From Adineta vaga (Eukaryota; Rotifera), in contig CP075496.1 of the NCBI GenBank assembly GCA_021613535.1, forward strand, positions 3,410,001-3,474,000: a DNA stretch of 64,000 nt, in the 5' to 3' direction. Below are positions 49,005-61,633 of this stretch, in pieces. Below the pieces are notes generated by a model, which was not told the origin of the DNA, did no database searches, and saw only the letters and a program-made list of their open reading frames with translations. Numbering within the stretch: the stretch's first letter is position 1; every line of letters begins with the position of its first letter. A program made the position numbers and the translations under genes.

Positions 49005-52000
49005 ATGGCTACAAATCGTGCACGAGACGCTGCACGGCATTTAAAAGATGATATTAAAAATAGTATGCGTATATCATCTCGATCAAAAGAACGATCTGCC
49101 AATGATCTACACGCATCAATGATGACTAGTGGTATGAACTTATTTTATTCTAATTACTAACAAATCATCCATGCTTAACTTAACTCGTTTTCTTATCAAC
49201 ATATAACAGTTTAATATCCATCGCTTTCGATTTCTTATCGTGACCTTTTTAATCTTGGACATGATTTTATTTCTCTAACGAAATAAGGAAGAAAGAGAAT
49301 GAAAAAAAAATTATTCTCCTTTTCTTTTCTTTCGAATCTGTCTTCTTGCTAACATTGCTTATTGTTCGACTTACTTACATGTAATGTGTACAGGAGTGGT
49401 TCTGTTTTTTTTCTTCTTCTCTCTCTTTATATTTCTTTTTTGATTTCCTCGTGCTTTTCGTTGCTCCATTCGTTCTTTTCTTTTTCAATAATCATCTGAT
49501 AAACATGCCACATCGTATACGCAAAATCGTCTCGAGATGTCGACCAATACTTACTGGATCACATCGAAAGCGATATTCACATGATGCTATTCTTCATTGT
49601 ACGTCGTCAAGTATCTTTTTCCTTCTTCTAATCCTATTCGGCATTTCAATTGTCTATCAAAAGAAATGTGTTAGACTATTTTCGACATAGCAATTCAACC
49701 ATAATGTATTTGATAACAATAACTGTAACGACAAAAACAACAATTATAGATAGATAGTACGAAGACAAATTTGTTTCGCTCAATAACTGCGAGAAAATCA
49801 TGATTATATAGTATAAACACCAGCTGCTCGAATGCATGTGTCACTAGTTTGTTAACTAAAAACAAAATGATTTTCTATTAGTTTTTTTTTCATACTTCTT
49901 TCTTGTTTTCTTAGACACAGTCAGCGATAGCAGTGCTTCATTACAAGTTTCTAATCGTACTAAACAATCGAATAATTCGAGTGCAACAATTTCATCATTA
50001 ACAGGATTACCTACTGCTCCTCGCTCAACAGCTGATAATTTGATAAGAATAGACACTAGTAAATACAAATATACATCACAAATTTCAATGAAGATCTTCT
50101 TTTTTTGTTCGAATAGATACTCGGCCACAAACTGCTTCAACATATGGTTCAACTTCATCTATGCAAAATTTAACTAATTCAGCGAACGTGAATTCCACTA
50201 GTACTGGTATTCTACAACCTAATGCACTTTCTCAACAACCATTAAATATGCAATCAACAACACCATCGGTTGCCAATGGAAGAGATGAACTACGTGGTTG
50301 GCTATATAAATGGACAAATGTATTCTTCATTTGTTTTTGTCAATCTAAATCGATTTACTTTTCTTGTGTTGTTTTTTTTTCTAGTATTTAAAAGGTTATC
50401 AAAAACGTTGGTTTGTTTTACAAGCTGGTATTCTATCGTATTATCGTTCGCAAGATGAAATGACACATACATGTCGTGGTACAATTTATCTTGAATCCGC
50501 ACATTTATCATCAAATGATGCCTGCCATTTTGTTATTTCAAACGGTTCAACTGTTATACATTTACGAACATCGACAGAAGCTGATAAACAACGTTGGATG
50601 AATGCCATTAGAAACAGCACGACAAAAAGCATTAAAAATTCGCAAACAATATCATGATTCTGATGAAGAAGCGTCAACAACGGATGAATTTAATGAACAA
50701 CAACGAAATTCAAGTCAACAATCGATGAATTTCAATGATACGAATAAAACATCACCAAATATTACGGAACGTGATGAATTAACAACAATGAATAAAACAT
50801 TTGATGCGAAATTAGATGATCTTAATATGTGTATGGATTTGATTAATCGTCATTATCAAGCACTTTGTCGCACACTTGTTGATCTTGAACAAGTTGATAA
50901 AACAGAAGCAACAACAAATATTATCAAGAGTGTTAACGAACGTGCAACATTATTTCGAATTACATCAACAGGTAAATTAGATGCACCTATATTTCCCATT
51001 AGAACAAAAAAGAAAAGATCAATAAGGTGTATAAATATGTTTTATTGTTTGCATTTGTTCGAATAACAAAAGAAATGTTTTTATTAGTAAGAGGTTTCGA
51101 CGCCGTTTCCTTTCCGATTGTTCACTATTACAGCCATGATTTTTATGAAATGACCAGGTTCATATGACAAGTTTAATCAGCTCTGATATGTTTTTTTCTA
51201 GCTATGCTCAATGCTTGCCAAGAACTTGTTCAGTTAATTCAAGGTCAAGGTCGTAAATGGCAAAAAGCTGTTCAATTTGAACGCGATGCACGTTTACGTA
51301 TGGAACGTATGTGTGAACAAGTTGCGATTCAAAGTGTTAAATTAGAGAAAAGAGTTCAACGTGCATCACGTTCTGATAAACAAAGTCTTATGCCTGGTCG
51401 TTCAACATTAACAACATTGAAATCTTCTGATTTACGTGGAACAACTGACGGCGCAAATTTATCGGATGATGAAGAGTTTTATGATGCAATTGATGATCCA
51501 CAAACCATTGGTGTTTTTCGTATTCCGTATGTGATTTTTTTTCTATGAATTTTCTTAGAAAAATATTTTTCTCATTATCAGACTTCAACCTCACGTATCA
51601 AATAATGATAAACAATCACCAAATTTTGTTGCTGATGATGTTAGCTCATGTAATGAAGATGATAGTGAATCGGAAGAACAAGATGAAAATAATTTACCAA
51701 TGGTTATAGTCAAAGGTATTGAAAAATAAATTTATTTAAATTATCATTCATCTGATTATATCTGTATTGTATTTTTCTTTAGCAACAAAGAAGGAAGAAG
51801 CAACAAATAATGCTGCATTAACTGCTGAAACAACTGCTACTTCAACAGCGCAAAAAGCGGCTAGTAACAGTCAACAACAAGTAGCAATACCGAAACGTAA
51901 ACGTCGTGATCGTATTCCCGAACGACCAAATTACAGGTAGGAATATTCTTGTTCTATATTTCAATCATATTTATAGTAAATTTTAGTGTTAATCTATGGA

Positions 52001-53343
52001 GTATCATTAAAAACTGTGTTGGAAAAGATTTAACAAAAATTCCAATTCCCGTTAATTTTAGCGAACCAATATCTATGTTACAACGTATAACAGAAGAACT
52101 TGAATATAGTTCAGTACTTGATACAGCAGCAAAAATTAATGATAGTTGGGAACAATTAGCATATGTTGCTGCATTTACAATTTCATCATATTCAACAACA
52201 ACAACACGAGTTAATAAACCATTTAATCCGTTACTTGGTGAAACATTTGAATGTGATCGAACGGATGATTTAGGTTGGAAGTCCATTGCTGGTAATGATT
52301 CATTTGAATATATCATTTAAGATTGAAAATGAATGTTTTGATTTAGAACAAGTTAGTCATCATCCACCTGCTTTGTCTACATATGCAGAAGGTCAAGGAT
52401 GGACATTATATCAAGAATTTACTATGACATCGAAATTTCGTGGTCAATATTTAAGTATTACACCATTAGGTAACTATCGAATATAATGGCATTAACTATC
52501 TACATGATTCTTCTACATATAGGTCATTCTCATTTAATCTTTAAAAATACTGGTAATCATTTTACATGGAGAAAAGTCACTACTCTTGTCAATAATATAA
52601 TCGTTGGTAAACTTTGGATCGATAATGTAAGTCATACAAAAATAGAATCTAACTGAAACAATGCCTATTTATCATTAACAGGTTGGTGAAATGGATATTA
52701 TCAATCATACAACAAAAGATGTTTGTAAATTAAAATATTTCCCTTATAGCTATTTTTCTAAAGATGTTCCACGAAAAGTAACCGGCGTCGTAACTGATGT
52801 CAATGGTCAAGCTCGTTGGGTATTAACTGGTAAGATTTAAATTTGACTTTTTGAAATTTTGTTTTTTTTAATACTCTTATTATATTAGGTACATGGACAG
52901 AGAAAATCGAAGGTGGTCCAGTTGAAGCTTCATCAGGTCGCCATGCACATTCGCATCATATGGAAACACGAAATATGAAATTATTATGGCAACGTAAAAT
53001 GCCTCCACCACATCTTGAAAATATGTATAATTTCACTCAATTGGCTGTTGAATTGAATGAAATGGAGTCCGATGTTGCTCCGACGGATTGTCGTCGTCGT
53101 CCTGATCAACGTTTAATGGAAGAAGGACGTTGGGATGAAGCTAATCAAGAAAAATTACGTCTCGAAGAAAAACAACGACAAACACGGCGTGCACGCGAAA
53201 TTGATGGACATGATCCATATAAATCGAAATGGTTTAAAAAATCGCATGATGCATTTACCGATTCGGAAATACATTCTTATACAAGCGAATATTGGGAATG
53301 TAAACAAAAACAAGATTGGTCAAGATGCGATGATATATATTAA
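49005..53343 (+). CDS. OSBP: Oxysterol-binding protein (OSBP)
   Basis: Lipid-exchange protein at ER-Golgi contacts. Starts MATNRARDAARHLKD. A first intron of about 780 bp follows. The PH domain has GWLYKWTNYLKGYQKRWFVL and GILSYYRSQDEM, ending KQRWMNAL. A helical region (LDDLNMCMDLINRHYQAL) and the FFAT motif DEEFYDAIDD follow. The ORD lipid-binding domain has WSIIKNCVGKDLTKIPIP, FNPLLGETFECDR, then the diagnostic EQVSHHPP; between DLGWKSIA and EQV there is a 55-nt intron whose readthrough would hit a stop. Later come GKLWIDNVGEMDI, PTDCRRRPDQRLMEEGRWDE and EYWECKQKQDWSRC. All hallmark motifs of OSBP1/2 are intact. Confidence 0.94.
49505..49598 (+). CDS. Possible alternative first exon of OSBP
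   Basis: Within the large first intron, ATG at 49505 opens 31 codons (MPHRIRKIVSRCRPILTGSH and more) and ends CAT-T at a GTACGT donor. The phase (one base left) equals that of the main first exon, so splicing to the second exon (acceptor before ACACAGTCAGC) would keep frame. This would swap the N-terminus ahead of the PH domain for a basic Arg-rich one. Inferred from splice signals and frame only. Confidence 0.35.
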
Positions 53344-53736
53344 TTAAGTAAAACAAAATTTCACACAAGAACTATTATTTCTCTGATTTCATTTTCTTAT
53401 ATTTATTGTCTATGCGTATGTGCACATTCAACGTCTGATGCAAAATATAAAAAATTCTCTGCTAACCGAACTATTTTGCTATCTCTCAATTGATTGCTTT
53501 CTCTTCTTTTTCTATGTTCTGTATCGTTAGTTTTAAACAAGCATACTTTTATTAGATATATGTGTAGATATATATATATATTCAAGAAACATTTTCAGAC
53601 AATAAGTAAACAGTATTGATTGATCTTTTTTCTCTCTCATTTGATTTTTTTATTCTATGCTTAAATATATTTTAGATAATGCCACAAACAAACTTGATTA
53701 AAGTTATCGAATTTAAATAAATATATTTAACAGGAA
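53344..53736. other. Spacer between OSBP and PGAP6
   Basis: 393 bp with a T-rich and TA-rich composition, holding the OSBP 3' UTR and PGAP6 promoter. No gene. Confidence 0.4.
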
Positions 53737-56700
53737 ATGATTCATTTAATATTGGTTTTCGTTTTGGTCGTCTCTTCGACAGCAGACAAGAATCCATTGA
53801 TTGGTATGTTTTTTTTAGTATTCGATGAATATTCAAATGAAATCTTTTTTTTTCAAGGTTATGATTTTGCACAACAGTATTCTCGTATTCGTATATTCGA
53901 ATTTGATAGTTATGCAGATGTTAAATTTCTTAAATTTAATATTCAAGGTCCGACAACATTAGCTAATTGGTCTATAACTCTTTCCACAGAAGGAAAATGT
54001 ACTGATAATGTTGATCATATTCATTTGTATGTCAATCTATAAACTTTAAATAATGATTTCATTACTTTCTCAAATCATTTAGTTATCTTCAACAAGGTGC
54101 ATATCCATTAATAGCACCTCGAAATGAATCATTTCCACAATCGTACATATCTTCTCGTCATAATCTTTTTAAACTAGTTTTTAATCAAACATTAACTAAT
54201 CCATTAATTCAATTAAATAATCCTACCATTGGAACATGGTTTACTATGGTAAATATCTGCAGATTATTCTTTATATATATATGTCTAGAGAATCTTGTTT
54301 CTTTTAAGACATTTATCGAACGTCAAACATCTGTGATTAAACCAAAAGTAAGTTTTATTAACTATAGACTACTCTTTACAAAATTTTGTTGTATTTTCTT
54401 CTATAGATTTCTACTGGATGTAATTTTTATTTATCTACTTGGCTTGATTATCGAATACTATCAACGATATCTTCATTAATTATCGATCAACCAATTCAAG
54501 TTGTCATGACTCATAATAATACATCGATTTATGCTTCGTAACTATTCCTCTATCTTTTCGTTTTCTGAACTAAACATAAAATATCTATTGCTTTGTAGAC
54601 ATTATACATCTATAGAAAATTCTCAATTAACATTTCTATCAGAATGGTCGTCAAATGTTTGTGAAATCAATATATTTGCTCGATTAAATGCTCTTCCAAA
54701 TGCACGCCTCTATGATTATAAAACAGGTCTGACACAATAAAGTAATATTTAACATTACAAATGTATTGATCATCTTCTAGTTTGTAAGAATACAACTTGT
54801 TCCATGAAAATTGATCAAATCTCTTCCTTAACAACGATTTATTTTCAAATTACATCGGATAATCTCTCGTGTCTGATAGAGCCTTTGCATGGTGTTTTAC
54901 TTCTTCGTACAACAGGTATCTAGAATCTCATTCAAAATTATCCTCTCAACCGTATTTTGTCTTTTATAGAATGTTTATCTTCTGTTGATCATCGTTGTAT
55001 TCAACCATATCCAACACGACGAATTATGTTTAATTATTATTATGATTTTTTATATGTACCTATTTATACACCTGATCGTTACAGTAGCGGTAGTACTAGT
55101 TCAATAACATTAAATAATAAAGATTTATCGTTATATTCATATGAATTTATAACTGATGATAGAAATTTAGGTGGAACATTACATTTTGATTTTGAATCTC
55201 GAGTTATGGTAAAGTTCAATCGAATAATCATAAAAGAAAAACTTTCATGAGAAATATCTTTTCTATTTTTGTAGCTTTCTGTTCCATCCCATGTAAATAT
55301 TACTATCCTCGGATGTTTATCAAAATATCAACCACGTAAATATGGTAACTGTGAATCAGCTTTTACAATCATAGTTGAGAAGAATTCCATTTCAATGAGA
55401 TCATTACCATATCCAGAAATAGCTCATTGGTATTTAACTTTAGAATATAATTGTTCTGGGTAAGTTGAAAATTCTTGTTCGATTATACAGAAAAAAAAAG
55501 GAAAACATTTGTTTTTTTGTATTAGTTCGGAATCTGAATGTGCCAATAGTTCTTTATCATTAATGTTTCAAATCTCATCATCACAATGTACAAAACAACA
55601 ATGTGGAATATATGGAATTTGTCGAATAATGACATCACAACAAAATATTTTCTCCACATGTACTTGTCTTGCCGGTAAGTAATGGGAATTCAGGATGAAT
55701 ATTTTATCTAAGTTCAATAAAATAGGAAAGTTTTTTTGATCGATACATCGCGTAGGTAATATTTTTGATGAATAAAATCTGTTGCTGCTTGAGATAATCG
55801 TTCTATCGCTACGAAATCATTCTTCTCTTTCGAAAATGTAAAGAAATACTAATCGATATTCTATTCGTTTCTTTTTCATTTTGATAAAATAATTATATTT
55901 ATTTAGGTTATCGTGGATATGGTTGTACAGATGATACTCATGCATATGCTTCGAAAAGTTTAACTAATGTACTCTTTTTAACATTGAGTAATTGTATGTT
56001 TATACCAGCTATTGTATTAGCAACTTACAGACGTTTACATATCGAAGCATTGGTTTATTCCTTTAATATGTTTTTCTCAACAGTAATATTACTTTTTTCT
56101 TCTTTTACAACAATATTTATTTGTTCTTTATAGTTTTATCATGCATGTGATCAGGATATTAATAAATTTTGTATATTTAAATATGATGGTTTACAATTAT
56201 CTGATTTTATTGGCTCATATGCATCTTTTGTTATTACATTAATTACAATGGCAATAATTCCACGTTCAATCAAAGTATTTCTATTTATGTTAGGATTGTT
56301 AACTTGTATTGTTATAAATTCACGTGATCGTTTTGATCATTTACAATTTATTGGTTTAATCAGTATTACATTTTTATTCACAGTTTTAACTTGGGTAAGA
56401 GAAAATAATGTCTTCATTGATTAATTCGATTGTATCTTTATATTTAGATTATTGTTTCAATAAGATATCATCATTTACGACCATCAACAAAACGGTTTCT
56501 ATTAGTTATTCCCGGCTTTTTATTAGCCTTAGCTGGATTAGTTTTATTTGCATTCTGTGAAACAGATGAAAACTATTGGTATACACATAGTTTATGGCAT
56601 ATATTAATTGCCAGTTCAATCCTTTTCTTTCTTCCACATAATAAACGCTATATCAAAGGTAAGAATAAAGAAATACAAGACTAACAAGTTTTTGTTTGGA

Positions 56701-57225
56701 TAAAAATAATGATAATAATCAATTAGAAAAGAAAGATCAACACCAAGTAAATCTACCGCTGATTAGAAGAAAAAAAATATCAGGTGATCAAAAGGATATG
56801 CATTGTGCTTTATCCACATATAGAGCATGTTCAATGCATGAAGATAGTAATCGAATGATACAGATTCGAGTAATTGAAAGATGATAAATCACACTTTATT
56901 CTTAATTTGATCGTCCCAATGGTTCACTAAAACATTTTTAACAAATAGAATCTCCTATAACGAACGAGTAGCTTGTTTTTATTGGGAATGTTTGCTTTGC
57001 GCGTATCAACTTTTTTTTAATAATTCAAAACAAGAATTATTATCTTTTTTTTCAGAATCTGTTATACAACGAATAGAAACTTCTGAACCAATTGTGACAA
57101 CGGAACCTGATAGTCCAACGGTCGGCCTTTCAAATCAAACAGTAGTCATGCCAATTGACAATACATCGCTCTCCTCATCGAATACTGATTCATCAAAAAA
57201 ATCAACTGATAACCTTTTGCCTTAA
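53737..57225 (+). CDS. PGAP6: PGAP6/TMEM8-family protein
   Basis: Membrane protein of the TMEM8/PGAP6 family (GPI-anchor phospholipase A2 related). Starts with a signal peptide, MIHLILVFVLVVSS. A long extracellular part has many N-X-S/T sites. An EGF-like unit follows: CTKQQCGIYGICR and CTCLAGYRGYGC. Then a multi-span region: LTNVLFLTLSNCMFIPAIVLA, FYHACDQDINKFCIF (the conserved H-a-C-D-q motif), DFIGSYASFVITLITMA, FLLVIPGFLLALAGLVLFAF, YTHSLWHILIASSILFFLP. The His and Asp residues of the CREST-type core (FYHACDQ, D-F, HSLWH) are kept. The C-terminal exon 57056-57225 reads ESVIQRIETSEPI to the stop. About thirteen exons; several N-terminal borders are approximate. Confidence 0.85.
56727..56884 (+). 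CDS. Possible alternative last exon of PGAP6
   Basis: Inside the last intron an acceptor (CAATTAG) is followed by an open frame in the same phase as the main last exon (K joins to EKKDQHQVNLPLIRRKK), running to a TGA at 56882-56884. Splicing from the donor at 56658 to it gives a basic C-terminal tail instead of the Ser/Thr/Pro-rich one. Inferred from splice signals and phase only. Confidence 0.4.
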
Positions 57226-57726
57226 GTTTGACAGTTTTTGTTCTCATTTTTTTATTATATATTGAATTCAATGTGATCTGTCCAATATTCTCTGTTATTT
57301 CTATCTGTGTGTGTGTGTGTGGGTGTGCGTCTTTCGGCTACAATTTTTGTTTCTTTTCTGTTTAACTCTAGTCGTTTTCTCTTTTTCTACATCTATCGAT
57401 CGATTGATGTGACTATGTTCTACTTCTTTTTTTTCCTTCTCTATCTCACATGGAAAACAACGAAAAGAGATGGCGCTAATTAATATTTGTAATTTGTCTT
57501 GCAATAGAACAATATTTTTTTTTAAATAGTGATTATTCATATTCAAATAAATTAAAAGTACTTCGAAGAAATTTAAAAATTAATTTTGTATAATTATCAA
57601 ATCACAACGTTCGTTCATTGTCTCATATGATGATTAACTATTCGTCTGTCCTATGTCTCAGACAATGGTCAACCAACACTATTATTAGATTCATCATCAC
57701 ATCAGTAGAGTTTTCGAGATTGAACC
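57226..57726. other. Spacer between PGAP6 and Artemis
   Basis: About 500 bp, including a GT run at about 57305-57325. It should hold the PGAP6 3' UTR and the Artemis promoter. No gene seen. Confidence 0.45.
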
Positions 57727-59890
57727 ATGTGTACCTATCATGGTATACTGGAAGAATACCCTCTCATATCGATTGATTCGTTTGAAAGCTATAATTATAC
57801 GAGTACAATGTATTTCATAACACATATTCATTTGGATCATCTTGTTGGTCTTGAACGACCCGAATTCGGTAAACATGTAGCTAAAATCAATGCACCGATC
57901 TATATGTCAGATATTTCTAAACAATTATTAAGTATAATGCCATTATATCGACATTTAGTACCATATTTTAAATCCGTTCCAATTGATCAACCATTTACTT
58001 TAACTATTCAATCAAATGATCCTGTTCAAGCAAAGAAAAAAGAAGGTGGAGGTAAATAATCATTGATTTTATTGTTTCCTATGATTTAATTTCGAATTTT
58101 AGATAATGAAAGTTTAAAAAATACTCTCTCATCTCATACACCTAATGTCGGTGAAACAATTGTGGTGACTTGTTTTGGTTCAGGACATTGTCCTGGTTCC
58201 ATTATGATTTGGATTGAAGGTGCTCATGGAAATGTTTTATTTACCGGTGATTTTCGTCTTTATCATGGTCAAAGTAAACGTTTAGTACATCTTCATCGAC
58301 GACGTACAGATAACGATGATAATTATATTTTCAAACCAATTGATAATATTTATATTGATATGACATTTTTTCGACCGGAAATTTTACATATACCAACACG
58401 TGAAGTTAGTTGTGAAGCACTTATTCTCTGGATAAAATCTTTATTAAAAGAAAAATCAAATGTTCATTTTCATTTCAAACAAAGGTATCCATCTGACCAT
58501 GATTTACATTTTCTTTCTCTAAACATGTTATTTTTTAGTGCTCGTGTTGGTTATGAACAAATTTATCGAGTATTATATGATAATTTAAATATGCGTGTAC
58601 ATGTTGAACAGAATCAATATGAATTCTTTGCTTGTTTACCAATTATTCAAGAATGTTTAACAACTGATCCAACGATAACACGTTTACATGCATGTCGTTC
58701 AGCGGCATCAAATTATACTGAACCATGTTCATTATTTCGAAATTGTGATAAACCTATTCGAATATTCTTGTCAATTATGTGGTTTACAGAACAAATTGCT
58801 GCAAGTAATTTCAAGTTTCTTATTTTACAACAGACTAACTGAAAAGTTTCTCTTTTCAGATGAATTATTAGTTGAATATCATGAATATCATTCAAATTTT
58901 CATCAAAATTTATCCAAACGTTGTCTTGGCTTTCATGATTATGAAACTGATATTACATATCCCGATAAATATTTAGGTTATCGATTGTGTTATTCATTAC
59001 ATTCATCATTTTCGGAAATAGTTGATGTATTGAAAACATTGAAACCAAAACGTGTGATACCTATCGCTTCACCATTAATAAGTCTAATGACAACGAAGCG
59101 TCTTTTTCAAACTATTAATTATTTTATTCAAGATAATGAATCATCAATGGCGACGCTTGTCAAACTCAATGAAACACTGCAGAAAAAAGTGATTAATCAA
59201 CAAATTCAACTTAAACATCGTTATGAATCGTTTGAAACAAAACTTGAACGAAAACGACGAAGAAAATTATTCAAAGAACAACAACAAAGAAAAGCAAATG
59301 ATGAAGAATTGGACTTAGGATTAAATGATGAAAGAGAAGAAAATCTTTTACAAAGAATCACATCTTTAAATCAATCAATCACTAAACCGACGAAAACAAA
59401 TTCTTTCCAACAATCAATTTGTTGTACGTAAAAAAAGTTGTTCTCTTTTTGACTTCATTGTAATGATGATAGAGATTGGTAGATATTAATCTTCAAAGAT
59501 TTCCGACAGATAGTGATAACAATAAAAGTAAAGTACTAGATTATCTTTTGTTTTCTTTTAGCTCTTTCGATGGATATATCAATAACCGATGATGAAAACC
59601 TTAGAATTGAAACTGATCCACCAACGTTTATTTCATGTGAAGAAGCAACTCCATTACTCGATGATTCATCAAATTTAATCTCCATGGAAGAGGAATTTCA
59701 TAGTAGTGTTGATAATTTATCAACATCAGAAGTTATACCAATCAATGATCATAAATTTATCGATTCAGATATACACCGTGAACGTACAATATCAGAGACT
59801 TCATCGGATACGGTTGATTATGATTTCGATCGTGAAACATGTGTAACATTAACATTAGAATCTCAACAAACATCCTTTTCACTTTCTTGA
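57727..59890 (+). CDS. DCLRE1C: Artemis-like metallo-beta-lactamase nuclease (DCLRE1C)
   Basis: Metallo-beta-lactamase/beta-CASP nuclease that trims DNA ends in non-homologous end joining. Starts MCTYHGILEEYPLISIDSF; human Artemis has E-Y-P-T-I-S-I-D. Metal motifs: THIHLDH (H-X-H-X-D-H), FGSGHCPGSIMIWI, TGDFRLYHG and IDMTFFRPE. The beta-CASP part has ARVGYEQIYRVLYDNL, NQYEFFACLP, LHACRSAASNY, IMWFTEQIAASN, SLHSSFSEI and KRVIPIASPL. An intron separates FKQ from ARV, another follows IAA, and a third (59427 region) leads to the last exon (SLSMDISITDDENL). The C-terminal tail is Lys-rich then acidic, unlike a classic Artemis tail but expected to be variable. Artemis is favoured over Apollo and SNM1A from the N-terminus. 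Confidence 0.88.
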
Positions 59891-59972
59891 AATCAAGATA
59901 ATCAATGATAGATAGGAATTTAGTTTCTCTTTTTCTATTATGAATATTTATGTAAGACTTGTTTTGTAGATA

Positions 59973-60561
59973 ATGAGTTCATTAGCTTTATCTGTTCTAA
60001 CATTAACTCTTGGCATGTATTTTATTCTAATGGGTCAATTTAAAATAACATCAAGATATTTTCCCGATATATACGAAGATATGGTATGAATTATTTTCTC
60101 GAATTATTTGACGTTTATTTTTATTCGATTAGAAACTAGAATTTGGTCGTAATAATAAAGTCTTTCCATTCTATCAACTGACCGGTTGGCGTCCATATGC
60201 AAAAAATTATCGTCTAACTATTGGAATTACTGAAATTACTTGTGGAATCATTTTTCTTCTTATACCTGGTAAATATAAGTCTCTTTTTCTGATGAAAAAA
60301 ATATTTTTTTCTATGAATTTATTTCCAGGTCGATTGAAACAATTAGCTAATATTATTCTGTTGATGATAACACTAGGCGGAATTTATACTCATTATGCAT
60401 TACATGATAAATTTGATCGTATGGCACCTGGAATAATCTTTAGTTTACTTTTATCTACTCGTTTTATTATCTCTCGACATTTCAAATATTTAAGTCTAGA
60501 TCAAAAAACTGAAAACATTATAAATACACAAGATTTATCTGCACAGAAGAAAAACAATTAA
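59973..60561 (+). CDS. TMEM35/NACHO-like membrane protein
   Basis: 159 residues, three exons: 59973-60083, 60133-60268, 60329-60561. Four hydrophobic segments of the DoxX-like fold: LALSVLTLTLGMYFILMG, LTIGITEITCGIIFLLIPG, LANIILLMITLGGIYTHYAL and APGIIFSLLLSTRFIISR. The order and the motifs K-I-T-S-R, GRLKQLANIILL and the conserved R after the last segment match vertebrate TMEM35A (nicotinic receptor chaperone NACHO, 167 residues) and TMEM35B. Which of the two is closer cannot be told from sequence alone. It starts 82 bp after the Artemis stop, on the same strand. Confidence 0.8.
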
Positions 60562-61243
60562 AAAAATGTGTTTAGTATGTCTATATATAGTTTTCTTATC
60601 TGAATATTTCGATGTTGTTAGTATTATATTCAAATAAATCTTCTCAAGATTGTCAACAATAATTCTTCGATGGCTTTGTGATAAATATAGAACATCATGG
60701 TCTTCTTTTTGTTGATTAAAGTATAGAAAATTTCAGGTTGAAATGCTCCTTTACTACCATGCTCTATTTCATAATAAAGAAAAGTTTTATAGTACATAGT
60801 AACCATACAAAACAAAGTATTTTGAGTTCATACAATAAAACATGCTTTGTATTGTATGTTAATTAATTCCTTGGTAAATAAATTCTTAAGCAGTTTACTG
60901 ATAAATACTTCTGTTTTATAGTACATCATTTGAAAAACTTCAGACTTGAATGATCACTTATTAAATAAATGAACTCGCAATTGATTAGAGAAATCAGATT
61001 TGTTTTAATAGTTTTAAAAATATATATATATAAGTCGGGAAATAATATGGATTTTATTATTTACGTACAATCTTTCAGAATATGTGATGTTTGCTGTTTT
61101 CTTTTGTAACATATGTATGTTTGATAAAACAGATAAAAAGTATACGACATAGATTGAGTAATGATAGTTAAAAAAAAAGAATTTCTCTTTTCTTTGAAAT
61201 GTCGAAAAAAAAAGATCTTAATAATGAGATAGATTTTCTCGAT
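60562..61243. other. Convergent 3' region
   Basis: About 680 bp between the TMEM35-like stop and the stop of the neuropeptide gene on the other strand. Short duplicate-like pieces occur (TTTTATAGTACAT near 60786 and near 60916). No gene seen. Confidence 0.4.
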
Positions 61244-61633
61244 TTATGTAACACGATTTTCTTCTTTTGGTCGAAAGAGAATTCTTGATGGATGTTTTTC
61301 TTTATAACTACTGTATAATTGTTGTAATAGACGCATTTCTTGTTTCATTTCGTCTGTACCATCAGCTTCATTGTTATTATTGTCATCATCATCATCATCA
61401 TGTGATAACTTGTTCAGATCGGAATAAAGATCTGTAGGTAAATCTTCTCGACGAACTAATTTTACTTTAAATGCATCATAGTAATCTTTAACAGCTTTGA
61501 GATAATTTTCAATTTGTTCTTTGGTTTTAAAACGTAGCGGTCGCTCAGGTGGTGGTGGAATATCAAGATATGAGGATAATATACATGAAACTAATGCACA
61601 AAACAGCACAAGAGTCACGCACGTGTTGTTCAT
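61244..61633 (-). CDS. Neuropeptide F/NPY-like precursor lacking an amidation site
   Basis: 129 residues, no introns needed. Signal peptide MNNTCVTLVLFCALVSCILS, then directly a segment like the mature NPF/NPY fold: PPPPERPLRFKTKEQIENYL followed by KAVKDYYDAFK. This fits the Pro-rich arm and amphipathic helix (R-P-x-x-F ... Y-L-K-A ... Y-Y) of protostome NPF. The expected ending RPRFG-K/R-R is missing: the frame runs on as VKLVRREDLPTDLY, then an Asp/Asn run and a helical tail. A dibasic RR (LVRRED) could be the only processing site. GTAAAA directly after AFK could instead be a donor (NPY genes have an intron near there), but no downstream exon with an amidation signal was found. Confidence 0.6.
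   Translation of the reverse strand: MNNTCVTLVLFCALVSCILSSYLDIPPPPERPLRFKTKEQIENYLKAVKDYYDAFKVKLVRREDLPTDLYSDLNKLSHDDDDDDNNNNEADGTDEMKQEMRLLQQLYSSYKEKHPSRILFRPKEENRVT

Noticed and set aside
52286-52325. Frame break in OSBP between DLGWKSIA and EQVSHHPP
   Set aside because: A 55-nt GT-AG intron explains it; the join restores the conserved motif, so the gene is not broken.
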